The notes: generated by a model from the letters alone, not told the origin. A DNA stretch of 64,000 bases from a bacterium (GCA_026129405.1 JAHCID010000001.1:527237-591236), one strand, 5' to 3'. Counted from the stretch's first letter, positions 46,200-56,531 are shown. A program made the numbers and translations.

Positions 46200-46282
46200 C
46201 GATTCGAGGCAGGGAACGCCACCCGCGGGCTCGACCCGCTGCCGGCTGTCGTAGGTCGTGGACGCGGGCTCCTCCCCCGCGG

Positions 46283-46876
46283 TCAGGGATGGACGGGGGC
46301 TGCGTCCGGTGCCCCGGTCGGGGCCTTGCGCACGGTCATGGCGAGGGACGCCAGCGTGCTGCCGCTCAGGATGAGGTTGATCCCGACCATGAGCCCGATC
46401 GCCCACGTCCCCGAGGTCGGCCACTCGGAGAAGATCAGCACCCCGAGGACGATGCCGGAGAGGCCGCCGAGGAGGAACCAGCCCCAGTGATGGCCGGGAC
46501 GCAGGCGCAGCGCCTGCATGCAGCGCAGGACGCCCTCGATGACGAAGAAGATGGCGAGCAGCAGCGTCAGCGTGAGCGCGCCCTGCATCGGCGTTCCGAC
46601 GAGCACGAGCCCCGCCACGGCATAGATCACGCCGCCGAGGACGTGGAGGGCGAAGCCCTGCCAGCCGCGCACGCGGAACGCGTGGATCAGCTGGAAGACG
46701 CCCGAGAAGATGAAGAGCCAGCCGAGGAACACGGCGACGGCGACGGTGGCGATCACCGGTGCGCCGACGGCGAGCACGCCGGCGATCATCTGCACGATGC
46801 CGAGCGCCAGCAGCCACCCCCAGTGGTCGTGGAGGAGGTTGCGGAGCGTCGTCGGACCGAAGGCGGGCTGGGACAT
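46283..46876 (-). CDS. HdeD-family (DUF308) membrane protein
   Basis: 197 aa with six hydrophobic helices arranged as three pairs: GWLLALGIVQMIAGVLAVGAP, TVAVAVFLGWLFIFSGVFQLIHA, FALHVLGGVIYAVAGLVLVG, ALTLTLLLAIFFVIEGVLRCMQAL, WGWFLLGGLSGIVLGVLIFSEWP and TWAIGLMVGINLILSGSTLASLA. This three-fold internal repeat is the DUF308/HdeD architecture (acid-resistance membrane protein in E. coli). ATG 46876 has a GGGGGAG site 7 bases upstream. Specific function in this organism is unknown. Confidence 0.9.
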   Translation of the reverse strand: MSQPAFGPTTLRNLLHDHWGWLLALGIVQMIAGVLAVGAPVIATVAVAVFLGWLFIFSGVFQLIHAFRVRGWQGFALHVLGGVIYAVAGLVLVGTPMQGALTLTLLLAIFFVIEGVLRCMQALRLRPGHHWGWFLLGGLSGIVLGVLIFSEWPTSGTWAIGLMVGINLILSGSTLASLAMTVRKAPTGAPDAAPVHP

Positions 46877-46951
46877 CGCGTTTCTCCCCCTCGTGGTGGA
46901 TGGTGTGGGGCTCCGATAGCACGCCACGGAAGGATTGCCAGCAAGGTGTGC

Positions 46952-46980
46952 TGGACAGCCCGGACGGGTCCGGGTACGCC
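46952..46980 (+). promoter_or_regulatory. Promoter-like element before glcE
   Basis: TGGACA at 46952-46957, 17-base spacer, TACGCC at 46975-46980, 13 bases before ATG 46994. The -10 hexamer is the same as at 28032-28037. Transcription would begin a few bases before the ATG. Confidence 0.4.
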
Positions 46981-46993
46981 CCCGTCGCGAGCC

Positions 46994-48240
46994 ATGCAGC
47001 AGTGGGCGGCGATCGTCGGTGCGGAGCATGTTCGCGACGGCCGGGCCGGCGACGCGGTCGGCGGCGTCGTGCCGCCGGCGGTCGTGTGTCCCGGCGACGC
47101 CGACCAGCTGCGCGCCATCGTCGCGGAGCGCGCGCCGCTGGTCGCCAGCGGAAGTGGCGGCCATCTCGACGTCGGCGCCGCGCCCCGCCGGCTCGAGGTC
47201 CTCGTGCGGCTCGAGCGGCTGGGGCGCATCGTCGACCACCAGGCCGCGGACATGACCGTCACGGTCGAGGCCGGGTGTTCGCTGCCCGCGCTCCAGGCGG
47301 CGCTCGCGTCGGCGGGACAGTGGCTGCCGCTCGATCCGCCGCGGCCCGAGCGCACCACCGTCGGCGGACTCCTGGCCGCGAACCTGTCGGGGCCGCTGCG
47401 TGCCTCGCAGGGGACGGTGCGCGACCTGCTCCTCGGCCTGCGGGTGGTCGGCGCGGGCGGCGTCCTCGTCGCGGGCGGCGGGCGGGTGGTGAAGAACGTC
47501 GCCGGCTACGACCTGCCGAAGCTGCACGTCGGCGCGCTCGGCACCGTCGGCGTGCTCGTGGAGGCGACGTTCAAGGTGCGGCCGCGGCCCGCGGGCGAGA
47601 CCGCGATCGTGGTGGCCTGTCGCTCCGGACGCGAGGCGGGGAACATCGCGCTCGCCATCCGCGACGCGGTCGAGCCCCTGTGGCTGGAGGCGGCGGGCGC
47701 CGGCGGGCTCGCCGAGGGGCCGGGCGACGGTGCCGCCGTGGCGGTCGGCTTCGGCATCGCCGCCGAGCTGCGTTGTCGGCGGCGCGCGGCGCGTCGCCGA
47801 GGCGCAGGGATGCCGCGTCGTCGGGGTCGCCGACGGCGCAGGGGCTGCGCGCGCGTCTCGGGGCGTTCGACGGCGAACCGGCGGCGGCCATCCTGCGGCT
47901 CGCCGACCTGCCGGCGTCGACCGGCGCGGTCCTGGGCGAGGTCGAGACGGCGGCGCGCGCGGGCGGGACCGCCGTGCGCTGTCTCGCGCATGCGGCGAGC
48001 GGCGTCGTGCGCGTCGCGGTGGCGCGCGCCGAGCACGTGGCGCCCCTCGTCGCCCGCCTGCGTCCGGCGGCCGAGCGGCGGGGCGGCACGTGCGTCGTCC
48101 ATCGGGCCGAGCCGGCCGCGGCCGCCGACCTCGACCGCTGGGGCGATCCGGGCGACGGTCTCGCGCTCATGCGCGGCGTCAAGGCCGCGTTCGATCCGGA
48201 CGGCATCTTCGCGCCCGGTCGCTTCGTGGGCGGGCTGTGA
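46994..48240 (+). pseudogene. glcE: Glycolate dehydrogenase FAD-binding subunit GlcE, frameshifted
   Basis: About 415 residues if the frame is restored. The first 260 codons from ATG 46994 encode the FAD-binding part: TVTVEAGCSLPALQAALASAGQWLPLDPP, TTVGGLLAANLSG, and GGRVVKNVAGYDLPKLHVGALGTVGVLVEATFKVRP, all typical of GlcE. Near 47770 the frame breaks. About 23 residues continue in a second frame (VVGGARRVAEAQGCRVVGVADGAG). From near 47850 the C-terminal half runs in a third frame (LRARLGAFDGEPAAAILRLADLPAST to GIFAPGRFVGGL). So one net base is missing, or the gene has decayed. It overlaps the start of the downstream diheme cytochrome by GTGA. GlcE is needed for GlcDEF function; no second copy is seen. 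Confidence 0.85.
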
Positions 48241-49124
48241 CGCGCGCGGCGTGGGTGCTCCTGCTGGTGCTCGCGCGGCTCGCCGCCGCCGCGCCCGAGG
48301 ACGACGCCCGCCGCATGCTCGACCTCGTCGCCGCCATCCGCGTCGAGTACCTGGAGGCGTTCGAGGGCGGCGAGGAGCTCGAGTATCCGGCCGAGATCGC
48401 GGAGGCGCAGATGTTGCTCGCCGACCTGCGCAACATCAACGACCGCGTGCGTTGGATTCCACCCGAAGGGATCGCCGCGGTGCAGCGCCATCTCGACGCC
48501 CCGATCGGCAGCTTCGACGCGCCCGACCGGATCGAGGCGTTGGCCGCGGCGGTGACGGCGCGCACGGGCGTCGTGCCCGAGCACCTGCCACCGGAGCAGC
48601 CGTCGGCGGCGCGCGGCCGCGAGCTGTTCGCAGACAACTGCGCCGGTTGCCACGGTGCGCTCGGCCGCGGCGACGGCCCCGACGCCCGCGAGGCGGGCCT
48701 GACGCCCGCCGACTTCACCGACCCGACCTTCATGCGTGTCGAGACGCCGATGGACTTCTTCCTCATGATCACCGTCGGCCGGCGCCGCGGCGGCATGCCG
48801 GAGTGGGCGCAGAGCCTGTCGGTGCAGCAGCGCTGGGACCTGGTCGCACATCTCTGGACGCTCGCGCATCCGACCTTCGACGCGGCCGCGGCCGAGCCCG
48901 TGTGGACGGCCCACTGCGCCGGATGCCACCCGGCCGGCGCCAGCGGCGGGGCGGATCTCGGGCGGCCCGGCGCGCTCGTCCACCGGCGCGACCGGGACCT
49001 GATGGCGACCTTCGCGGCGTCGCAGCACGCCGCCGTCGCGCGCCGGCTCGACACCGCCCAGCGCACCCTCGCCCTGGGCTGGGCGCGGCACCTGTCGCTG
49101 GGCGGCGGGCCGGCCGCGCGCTAG
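48237..49124 (+). CDS. Exported diheme c-type cytochrome, coupled to glcE
   Basis: 295 aa from GTG 48237, overlapping the glcE stop. The N-terminus TRAAWVLLLVLARLAAAA is a Sec signal. Residues about 20-120 are helical (RMLDLVAAIRVEYLEAFEGGEELEYPAEIAEAQMLLADLRNI), faintly like the periplasmic helical part of FTR1-type iron permeases that carry a cytochrome c. Two CxxCH motifs follow: CAGCHGALGRGDGPDAREAGLTPADF near 141 and CAGCHPAG near 225, each in a class I cytochrome c-like domain with GMP (probable axial Met) after the first. Coupling to glcE suggests that it accepts electrons from glycolate dehydrogenase; this is inference. Confidence 0.85.
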   Translation: MTRAAWVLLLVLARLAAAAPEDDARRMLDLVAAIRVEYLEAFEGGEELEYPAEIAEAQMLLADLRNINDRVRWIPPEGIAAVQRHLDAPIGSFDAPDRIEALAAAVTARTGVVPEHLPPEQPSAARGRELFADNCAGCHGALGRGDGPDAREAGLTPADFTDPTFMRVETPMDFFLMITVGRRRGGMPEWAQSLSVQQRWDLVAHLWTLAHPTFDAAAAEPVWTAHCAGCHPAGASGGADLGRPGALVHRRDRDLMATFAASQHAAVARRLDTAQRTLALGWARHLSLGGGPAAR

Positions 49125-49210
49125 GTCCGGCGACCGCAGCCCCCCGGGGCGGTTCGCTCGAGACGCCGGTTCCGCCGCCCGGGCGCGTGTGGTACGCGCG
49201 CACGCTCGCC

Positions 49211-50248
49211 ATGCGCTACTTCCGCGGTTCGATCATCGTCACGTTCGCCGGGCTCGCCCTAGGGGCCTTCGTCGGCTGGGAGGCGTCGGGAACCGCGGCC
49301 GGCACCCTGTCGACGCTCTTCATCGTCTGCGTCCTCGCGGTGCTCGAGGTGTCGCTCTCGTTCGACAACGCGGTCGTGAATGCGACGGTGCTCCGGCAGA
49401 TGGACGCGGTCTGGCGGCGGCGGTTCATCACCTGGGGCATCGCCATCGCGGTGTTCGGCATGCGCATCGTCTTCCCGCTGGTGATCGTCGCCGTCGTGGC
49501 GGACATCAGCCCGTGGGCCGCGCTGGTGATGGCCGCGACCGACCCCGACGCCTACTCGCGCACGCTCACCAGCGCGCACGTCTCGGTGGCCGCGTTCGGC
49601 GGCGCCTTTCTCGCCATGGTCGGGCTCTCGCACTTCTTCGACAAGGAGAAGGACGTCCACTGGATCGGCATGGTCGAGGCGCCGCTGGCGCGGCTCGGGC
49701 GCATCGAGGCGGTCGAGATCGGCGTCGTGCTGGCGCTGCTGTGGGCGATCTCGGGCTGGCTGCACGAGGGCGAGCGCCTGACGTTCGTCACGGCGGGCAT
49801 CGCCGGGCTCCTCACCTACATCGCGGTCGACGGCGTCTCCGCGCTCCTCGGCGAGCCGGAGGCGGGCGCGGAGGTGACGCGTTCGGGCGCCGCGTCGTTC
49901 CTCTATCTCGAGGTGCTCGACGCGAGCTTCAGCTTCGACGGCGTCATCGGGGCGTTCGCGCTGTCGAACAACCTCTTCGTCATCGCCATCGGCCTCGGCA
50001 TCGGCGCGATGTTCGTGCGCAGCCTGACCATCATGCTCGTCGACGAGGGGACGCTCGCCGAGTATCGCTACCTCGAGCACGGGGCGTTCTGGGCGATCAT
50101 CGCGCTGGGCACGATCATGTTTCTCCAGACCGTGACCCACGTGCCCGAGGTCGTGACCGGTCTCGTCGGCGCCGGCTTCATCGGCCTCTCCTGGGTGTCG
50201 TCCCTGCGCTACAACCGGCGCCGCGCGGAGCGCGCCGCGCAACGTTGA
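49211..50248 (+). CDS. DUF475/TerC-like integral membrane protein
   Basis: 345 aa with about nine hydrophobic helices. It carries paired acidic/Asn motifs within membrane helices: VLEVSLSFDNAVVNATVL near residue 46 and LEVLDASFSFDGVIGAFALSNNLFV near 238. These are the hallmark repeats (E-x-x-x-S-x-D-N) of the TerC/DUF475 family, thought to handle divalent metal ions or tellurite-type stress, with HFFDKEKDVHWIGMVEAPL between the halves. ATG 49211 follows the diheme cytochrome by 86 bases. Function in this strain is unknown; metal transport is the best guess. Confidence 0.88.
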   Translation: MRYFRGSIIVTFAGLALGAFVGWEASGTAAGTLSTLFIVCVLAVLEVSLSFDNAVVNATVLRQMDAVWRRRFITWGIAIAVFGMRIVFPLVIVAVVADISPWAALVMAATDPDAYSRTLTSAHVSVAAFGGAFLAMVGLSHFFDKEKDVHWIGMVEAPLARLGRIEAVEIGVVLALLWAISGWLHEGERLTFVTAGIAGLLTYIAVDGVSALLGEPEAGAEVTRSGAASFLYLEVLDASFSFDGVIGAFALSNNLFVIAIGLGIGAMFVRSLTIMLVDEGTLAEYRYLEHGAFWAIIALGTIMFLQTVTHVPEVVTGLVGAGFIGLSWVSSLRYNRRRAERAAQR

Positions 50249-50279
50249 ACCGTGGCGGCGAGGGTGCCAGTCTCGCGCG

Positions 50280-51440
50280 ATGGCCGTCCCGCCCGCCGCC
50301 GACCTCTTCGACCCGACCGAGGAGCACCGTCTGCTGCGCCGGACGGTCGCCGCGTTCGCGCGCGACGAGGTCGATCCGCAGGCCGCCGCGCACGACGCCT
50401 CGGGCACGCTGAACACGGCGCTCATGCGCCGCATGGGCGACCTCGGCCTCCTCGGCATCACCGTGCCGATCGAGCAGGGCGGCGCGGGCATGGACGCGGT
50501 CGCGGCGGTGATCGTCCACCACGAGCTGTCGAAGTACGATCCCGGCTTCTGCCTCGCGTACCTCGCGCACGCGATCCTGTTCGTGAACAACTTCCACCAC
50601 TGCGCCGACGCGGACCAGCGCGCGCGCTACCTGCCGAAGGTCCTCTCGGGCGAGTGGATCGCCGGCATGGGCATGACCGAGCCCGGCGCCGGCACCGACG
50701 TCCTCGGCATGCGCACCACCGCGCGCCGCGACGGCGACGCCTGGGTGCTCGACGGCACGAAGACCTACATCACCAACGGCTGCGACGGCTTCTGCTTCCT
50801 CGTCTACGCCAAGGTCGACGGCAAGGTCACCGCCTTCGTCGTCGACCGCGACTGCCCCGGCTTCTCGACCTCGAACCACATCGACAAGCTCGGCATGCGC
50901 GGCTCGACGATGGCCGAGCTGGTGTTCGACGGCTGTCGCGTGCCGGCGGCGAACCTCCTCGGCGAGATCGGCGGCGGCGTCGTGCACATGATGCGCAACC
51001 TCGAGATGGAGCGCCTGACGCTCGCCGCGATGAGCGTCGGCATCGCGGAGCGCTGCGTCGAGATCATGCTCCGCTACGCCACCGAGCGCCGGACGTTCGG
51101 CAAGCCGATCGCCGAGCACGGCCAGATCCAGCGCTACGTCGCCGACGGTTACGCCGCCATGGAGGCCGCGAAGGCGCTCACCTACAACGTCGCCCGCGAC
51201 GTCGCGCCCGACCGCCGCGCCCGCATCGGCTCCGACGCGGCGAAGCTCTTCGCGGCCCCGGTCGGCAAGCTGTGCGCCGACTATGCGATGCAGGTCATGG
51301 GCGGGGCCGGCTACTGCCGCGAGTTCCCCGTCGAGCGTCTGTGGCGTGACGCGAAGCTGCTCGAGATCGGCGGCGGCACGCTCGAGGCGCACCAGAAGAA
51401 CCTCACCAAAGACCTGACGCGCGCGCTCGGCGGCCGTTGA
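50280..51440 (+). CDS. Acyl-CoA dehydrogenase, isovaleryl-CoA dehydrogenase-like
   Basis: 386-aa flavoenzyme. MTEPGAGTDVLGMRTTA (about residues 136-152), NGTKTYITNG-like (DGTKTYITNG) and KLGMRGSTMAELVFD match the family. The usual C-terminal catalytic Glu position reads LEIGGGTLEAHQ, with Gly in place of Glu. By contrast the helix segment RNLEMERLTLAAMSVG has a Glu at the position used as catalytic base in isovaleryl-CoA dehydrogenase (LDLERLVL). This marks it as IVD-type, acting on branched short acyl-CoA such as isovaleryl-CoA. A TetR gene follows after 70 bases. A weak TTGAAC/CAGTCT pair lies 6 bases before the ATG. Confidence 0.92.
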   Translation: MAVPPAADLFDPTEEHRLLRRTVAAFARDEVDPQAAAHDASGTLNTALMRRMGDLGLLGITVPIEQGGAGMDAVAAVIVHHELSKYDPGFCLAYLAHAILFVNNFHHCADADQRARYLPKVLSGEWIAGMGMTEPGAGTDVLGMRTTARRDGDAWVLDGTKTYITNGCDGFCFLVYAKVDGKVTAFVVDRDCPGFSTSNHIDKLGMRGSTMAELVFDGCRVPAANLLGEIGGGVVHMMRNLEMERLTLAAMSVGIAERCVEIMLRYATERRTFGKPIAEHGQIQRYVADGYAAMEAAKALTYNVARDVAPDRRARIGSDAAKLFAAPVGKLCADYAMQVMGGAGYCREFPVERLWRDAKLLEIGGGTLEAHQKNLTKDLTRALGGR

Positions 51441-51473
51441 GGGCCGGCGCGGACCGTTCCGCGCATTTCGTCC

Positions 51474-51503
51474 TTGACGGTAATTTTTGGGCACTCATAT
51501 TAC
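51474..51503 (+). promoter_or_regulatory. Leaderless promoter and operator-like repeat of a TetR gene
   Basis: TTGACG at 51474-51479, 17-18 base spacer, ATATTA/TATTAC at 51497-51503, then 7-8 bases to GTG 51511. The inverted repeat GTAAT (51480-51484) / ATTAC (51499-51503), 14 bases apart, spans the spacer and -10 box and is a candidate autoregulatory operator. The segment is strikingly A/T-rich for this genome. Confidence 0.5.
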
Positions 51504-51510
51504 TCCAGGC

Positions 51511-52215
51511 GTGCCGCCGACGCCTGGAGCCAAGCGCCGTCCCCGCCTCGATCCCGAGCAGGTCCGCCGACAGATCCTCGACCTCTTCTGCGCCCGTGCG
51601 AAGCAGGTCGGGATCCGCGCGGTGATGATGGGCGAGCTCGCCGCCGAGCTCCGCATGAGCGCCTCCACGCTCTATGCGCAGTTCGCCTCGAAGGAGTCGC
51701 TCGCGCTCGCCTGCGTCGATCGCTGGGCGGTCGAGCTGGCGGCCGCCGAGGCGGCCGAGCCCGACCCCGAGGCCCGCCGCGGCGGCTTCGGCCAGTTCAT
51801 GCACTGGCTCGACACCTGGTCGCGCGCCCAGGCGTCGCTGTCGCCCGTCTTCCTGCGCGACCTGAAGACCGACTATCCGGCCGCGTGGCAGCGCTTCCGC
51901 GAGGTCGGGTTCCAGCGCCGCGAGCGCGGGGCGGCGCTGCTGCGCCCGGTGCTGCGTCGCGATCTGGACGCCGAGATCGCGCTCAACGTCCTCGCCGTCA
52001 TCCTGCGCGAGGTCATGCGGCCGGACTTCGCGGATCGCCTCCGCGTCTCGCGGCACGACGCTCTGCGCACGGCGGTGGCGATCTGGGCGAGCGGCGCGCT
52101 CGACCGGCGCGGCAAGGTGCGCGCGCTCGACGGCGGCAGGCCGGCGCCCGAGACGGCGCCGAAGAGGCCGGCGAAAGCCGCCCGTGCGCCGCGTTCGCGG
52201 CGGGGTGACGCGTGA
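51511..52215 (+). CDS. TetR/AcrR-family transcriptional regulator
   Basis: 234 aa from GTG 51511, preferred to a TTG at 51487 because the latter lies in the promoter. A Pro/Arg-rich N-terminus (about 14 residues) precedes the HTH: ILDLFCARAKQVGIRAVMMGELAAELRMSASTLYAQFASKESLALACV. The C-terminal domain is helical; the last 35 residues are Lys/Arg/Ala-rich. Its stop overlaps the GTG of the secreted beta-helix gene (GTGA), so both are one transcript. It may also control the upstream isovaleryl-CoA dehydrogenase-like gene. Confidence 0.9.
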   Translation: MPPTPGAKRRPRLDPEQVRRQILDLFCARAKQVGIRAVMMGELAAELRMSASTLYAQFASKESLALACVDRWAVELAAAEAAEPDPEARRGGFGQFMHWLDTWSRAQASLSPVFLRDLKTDYPAAWQRFREVGFQRRERGAALLRPVLRRDLDAEIALNVLAVILREVMRPDFADRLRVSRHDALRTAVAIWASGALDRRGKVRALDGGRPAPETAPKRPAKAARAPRSRRGDA

Positions 52216-54374
52216 TCCGGGCCATGCGGCGGGGCGCGGCCCGCCTGCGCACCGCGGGACGCCTGACGCTGGTCGCGCTGGCGGCGCTCGCCGGCACGGT
52301 GCGGGCCGAGATCCTGATCCCGCCCTGCGACTGGCCGTTCCTGGTCGCGCCCGGCGCCAACAACGTCTTCTATCCGGACTCGATCGCCTCGTACTGGGTG
52401 ATGCCCTTCACCGTCCAGGACGGCCTGCGGATCGAGATCTCCGGCGTCTACGCCGACGCGCGCTACGCCTCGCTCAACGTCTACACGGACAAGCCGTCGT
52501 CGGGCAGCCCGTTCGTGGCCAACGGCGTCGGCTCGTCGCTCGCCGACTACCAGTTCATGCCCGACCCCGGGAGCGTGAATCCGTGGCAGGAGCCGGCGGC
52601 GCCGGGCGGCCGCTTCACCGTGACGCTGCGCCAGGACGCCGCGTCCGGACAGCCGAACACCATGCCGCTGTCGCCCGTGGGCACCCCGGAGGGCAACCCC
52701 GGCTGGGTCATCTATCGCATCTACCTTCCCGCCGGCGGCGCGACCGGCGCGGACTACAGCGACTTCAGCCGCATCCCCTTGCCGCGGGTCAGGTTCCATC
52801 GCGGCGGCGAGTCGCGCGAGGTGCCGGCCTGCCGTGCGACGCCGGCGTCCGCGACGCCGGCCGACGTGGCGGTGCTGGCGCGGCTCGGCAGCGCTGCCGA
52901 CGCCGGCGGCGGCGCGGACCGGGGCGGCAGCGGCGTGGGCGCCGGGCCGGGCGGTGGGGCGACGACGGCGCGCCTCGACCGTGCCGACACGCTGCCCGGC
53001 GAGCGGTGGTTCTATCGTCCGCCCAACGAGGAGTCCGTCGGCGGCTTTCCCAATGCCGACTCGGCCTACGTCGGCGCGACCGGCATCGTGCCGCCGCCGG
53101 AGCGCGACGTGATCGTCATCCGCGGCAAGGCGCCGCGCCAGCCGCCCGGGCTGCATCCGGCGCCGTGGCCGGCGCCGGGCCGGTGGGACGTGCGCTACTG
53201 GTCGATGTGCACCTACACGTTCTTCAGCCTGGGTCCGAGCGGCGAGCTGCGGCTCACCTTCCCGCTCGTCGCGAACCGTCTGCCCGACGGCTCCGTCGAC
53301 TACGGCTGCCGCCACGACGACATCACGCCGCTCGACGCCGACGGCTTCTACACCTACGTCGTCGGCACCGAGTCGCAGCGCGCGCGCATCGAGCGCATCG
53401 CCGGCGCGACGTTTCTGCCCTTCTCGGCCGACCTGCCGGCGACGCCGCACAGCCTCTACTTCCGCAACATGGTCCCGGCCGACGGCTTCGAGCAGGGCTG
53501 CCAGTACGTCCCGTACGAGCGCAACCCGGACGCCGCCGCCGCCGTCATGGGTCCGTACTACCCGCGCTCGCGCGTGTGCGGGCTCGCGAATCTGGTGCAG
53601 AACGGGGCGGTCGCCTGCCTGCGCGACGGCGGCGCCTCGTGCAGCTTCTCGGCCGCGGAGCGCGTCGTCCTCGGCGGCCGCGTGCGCAGCGTCGACGCGG
53701 ACGTGCTGGCGACCGGTGAAGGCGGGCGCGCGCAGATCGGAGCCCGTGCGCGGCTGGGAGCGGGCACGCTGCTGGCCGGCGCCGAGGTCGTCCTCGGCGG
53801 CGGCAGCCGCGTGTTCGACGTCGACGCCGCCGCGCTCGAGCGGCGACGGAGCGCGGGCGTCGACGGCGTGGTGACCTCCGCGGCGCCGCCCGCGGTCGCG
53901 TGCACCGTGCCGGCGCTGGCGTGCGACCCCGCGGCCGCGGACGTCACCGTAGCGCGCGGCGACGCCGACCGCACGCTGCCGGCCGGCACCCATGGCGTGC
54001 TGCGCATGGCGAGCCGCTCCCGCCTCCTCCTCGCGCCGGGCCGGCACGTCTTCTGCGGCCTCGAGCTCGGCCGCGCCGCCGTCCTCAGCGCGCAGGGCGC
54101 GGCCGGGGCGACGATCGACGTCGCCGGCCCGATGCGCATCGGCCGAGCGGCGCGCATCGGGCCCGCCACCGGCGCGGCGCCCCCCCGCCTGCGGGCCGGC
54201 GGAACGTCGCCGGCGAGCGTGCGGATCGGGGCCGCGGCGCAGGTCCGCGCGCAGGTGCTCGCGCCCGGCGGCGGGATCGTCGTGGGTCGGGGCGCCCAGC
54301 TGGTCGGCGGCGCGTGCGCGCGAACGTTCCAGGCCGGACGCCGGGCCGACCTGCGCTGCACGCCGGCCCCCTGA
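52212..54374 (+). CDS. Secreted protein with C-terminal polymeric beta-helix-like domain
   Basis: 720 aa from GTG 52212. The signal peptide is about residues 1-32 (RLTLVALAALAGTVRA). The N-terminal domain (about 33-420) has the pattern DSIASYWVMPFTVQDGLRIEISGVYADARYASLNVYTD. It resembles a family of secreted hypothetical proteins with a DxxxxYW...G.yp.ARYmS motif; function unknown. It is interrupted by a Gly/Ala-rich linker (about 230-260). From about 475 the sequence becomes regular: LGGRVRSVDADV..., LPAGTHGVLRMASRSRLLLAPGRHVFCGLELG, VRIGAAAQVRAQVLAPGGGIVVGRGAQLVGGACARTF. This rung-like pattern resembles polymer/adhesin-type beta-solenoids (DUF7305-like) that end surface proteins. A surface or matrix protein is likely. 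It is coupled to a TetR gene, an unusual partner. Confidence 0.75.
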   Translation: MIRAMRRGAARLRTAGRLTLVALAALAGTVRAEILIPPCDWPFLVAPGANNVFYPDSIASYWVMPFTVQDGLRIEISGVYADARYASLNVYTDKPSSGSPFVANGVGSSLADYQFMPDPGSVNPWQEPAAPGGRFTVTLRQDAASGQPNTMPLSPVGTPEGNPGWVIYRIYLPAGGATGADYSDFSRIPLPRVRFHRGGESREVPACRATPASATPADVAVLARLGSAADAGGGADRGGSGVGAGPGGGATTARLDRADTLPGERWFYRPPNEESVGGFPNADSAYVGATGIVPPPERDVIVIRGKAPRQPPGLHPAPWPAPGRWDVRYWSMCTYTFFSLGPSGELRLTFPLVANRLPDGSVDYGCRHDDITPLDADGFYTYVVGTESQRARIERIAGATFLPFSADLPATPHSLYFRNMVPADGFEQGCQYVPYERNPDAAAAVMGPYYPRSRVCGLANLVQNGAVACLRDGGASCSFSAAERVVLGGRVRSVDADVLATGEGGRAQIGARARLGAGTLLAGAEVVLGGGSRVFDVDAAALERRRSAGVDGVVTSAAPPAVACTVPALACDPAAADVTVARGDADRTLPAGTHGVLRMASRSRLLLAPGRHVFCGLELGRAAVLSAQGAAGATIDVAGPMRIGRAARIGPATGAAPPRLRAGGTSPASVRIGAAAQVRAQVLAPGGGIVVGRGAQLVGGACARTFQAGRRADLRCTPAP

Positions 54375-54419
54375 CCGCGGCGCATCCATCGACGCGGCGG
54401 ACGCCCGGGCCTCTGCGCC

Positions 54420-54448
54420 TTGTCCAGGGAACACGGCGTCGGTACCAC
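54420..54448 (+). promoter_or_regulatory. Promoter of the Cys-rich secreted protein gene
   Basis: TTGTCC at 54420-54425, 17-base spacer, TACCAC at 54443-54448; predicted start near 54455 leaves a leader of about 40 bases with a GAGGAG site before ATG 54496. Confidence 0.45.
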
Positions 54449-54495
54449 GACGCCGGGTGCGACCGCGTCCGGCGCCCCGTCGAGGAGCGTTGCCG

Positions 54496-55578
<1,083 letters not shown>

Positions 55579-56516
55579 GCGGCGGCACGCGGCGCAGGTC
55601 CGCCGCCGCCTCGCCGATCAGCCGGCGCAGGAAGGCACGCGCGGGATCGTGGGCCGTGCGCTCGTGCCACACCAGCGCGACGCGGCCCACGGGCAGCGGG
55701 ACGGACAGCGGAAAGATCTCGAGCGGCAGCAGGCGCGCGTACGGGGCGGCGATGTCGTCGCTCACCGCCGCCACCAGGTCGGAGGCGGCGATCAGGGGCG
55801 GGACCAGCGGCGCGCGCGGCACGCGCGCCGCGACGTGCCGCCGCAGGCCGCGGCGCGCGAGCTCCTCGTCGACCGCCCCCGACGCGCCCGGGCGCTCGGT
55901 GACGACGACGTGGTCGGCCGCCACGTAGTCGCGCAGCGTGATGCGGCCGGCGCGCAGCGCCGGGTGGCGGCGGCGGACGATGCCGACGAGCCGGCTCGCG
56001 AACAGCCGCTGGACGTGGAGGCCCGGCGCCGCGGCCACGTCGCGGACGATGCCGACGGAGGCGTCGAGCGAGCCGTCGGCCACGCCGGCGGCCACGTCGA
56101 GCAGCGGGCCCGGCAGCACCTGCAGCGTCGCGCGCGGTGCCTTGGGCGTGCAGGCGGGCCAGGAGCGGGGGCACGAGCGCCAGCTCGGCGAGGTCGGCCA
56201 TCGCGATCCGGAACGCCTCGTCGCAGCGGGCCGGATCGAATGCGGCAGGCGGCGTCAGCACGCCTTCGAGCGCCGCGAGGCCCGCCCGCAAGGGCTCGCG
56301 CAGGGCCTCGGCACGCGGCGTGCGTCGCATGTGGTTGCCGGCGCGTACGAGCAGCGGATCGCCGAGGAGCGCGCGGAGCTGCGCCAGGGCGTTGCTCATG
56401 GCCGGCTGCGACAGGCCGACCGCACGTGCGGCGGCGCCGACGCCGTCGTGCTCGAGCAACGCCCCGAGAGCGACGAGGAGGTTCGCGTTGATCGCCGGCA
56501 GGCGGGCCATGCGATC

Positions 56517-56531
56517 ATTCTCCAAACGAAT
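56517..56531. promoter_or_regulatory. LysR-type binding box between lysR and azoR
   Basis: ATTC-N7-GAAT (56517-56520 and 56528-56531) contains the T-N11-A core of LysR regulators and lies 7 bases upstream of the lysR start and 59 bases upstream of azoR, in the shared divergent region. Confidence 0.45.

Noticed and set aside
46067-46993. Open frame reading into glcE from upstream
   Set aside because: The stretch is antisense to hdeD and has no domain pattern; the GlcE homology begins at ATG 46994.
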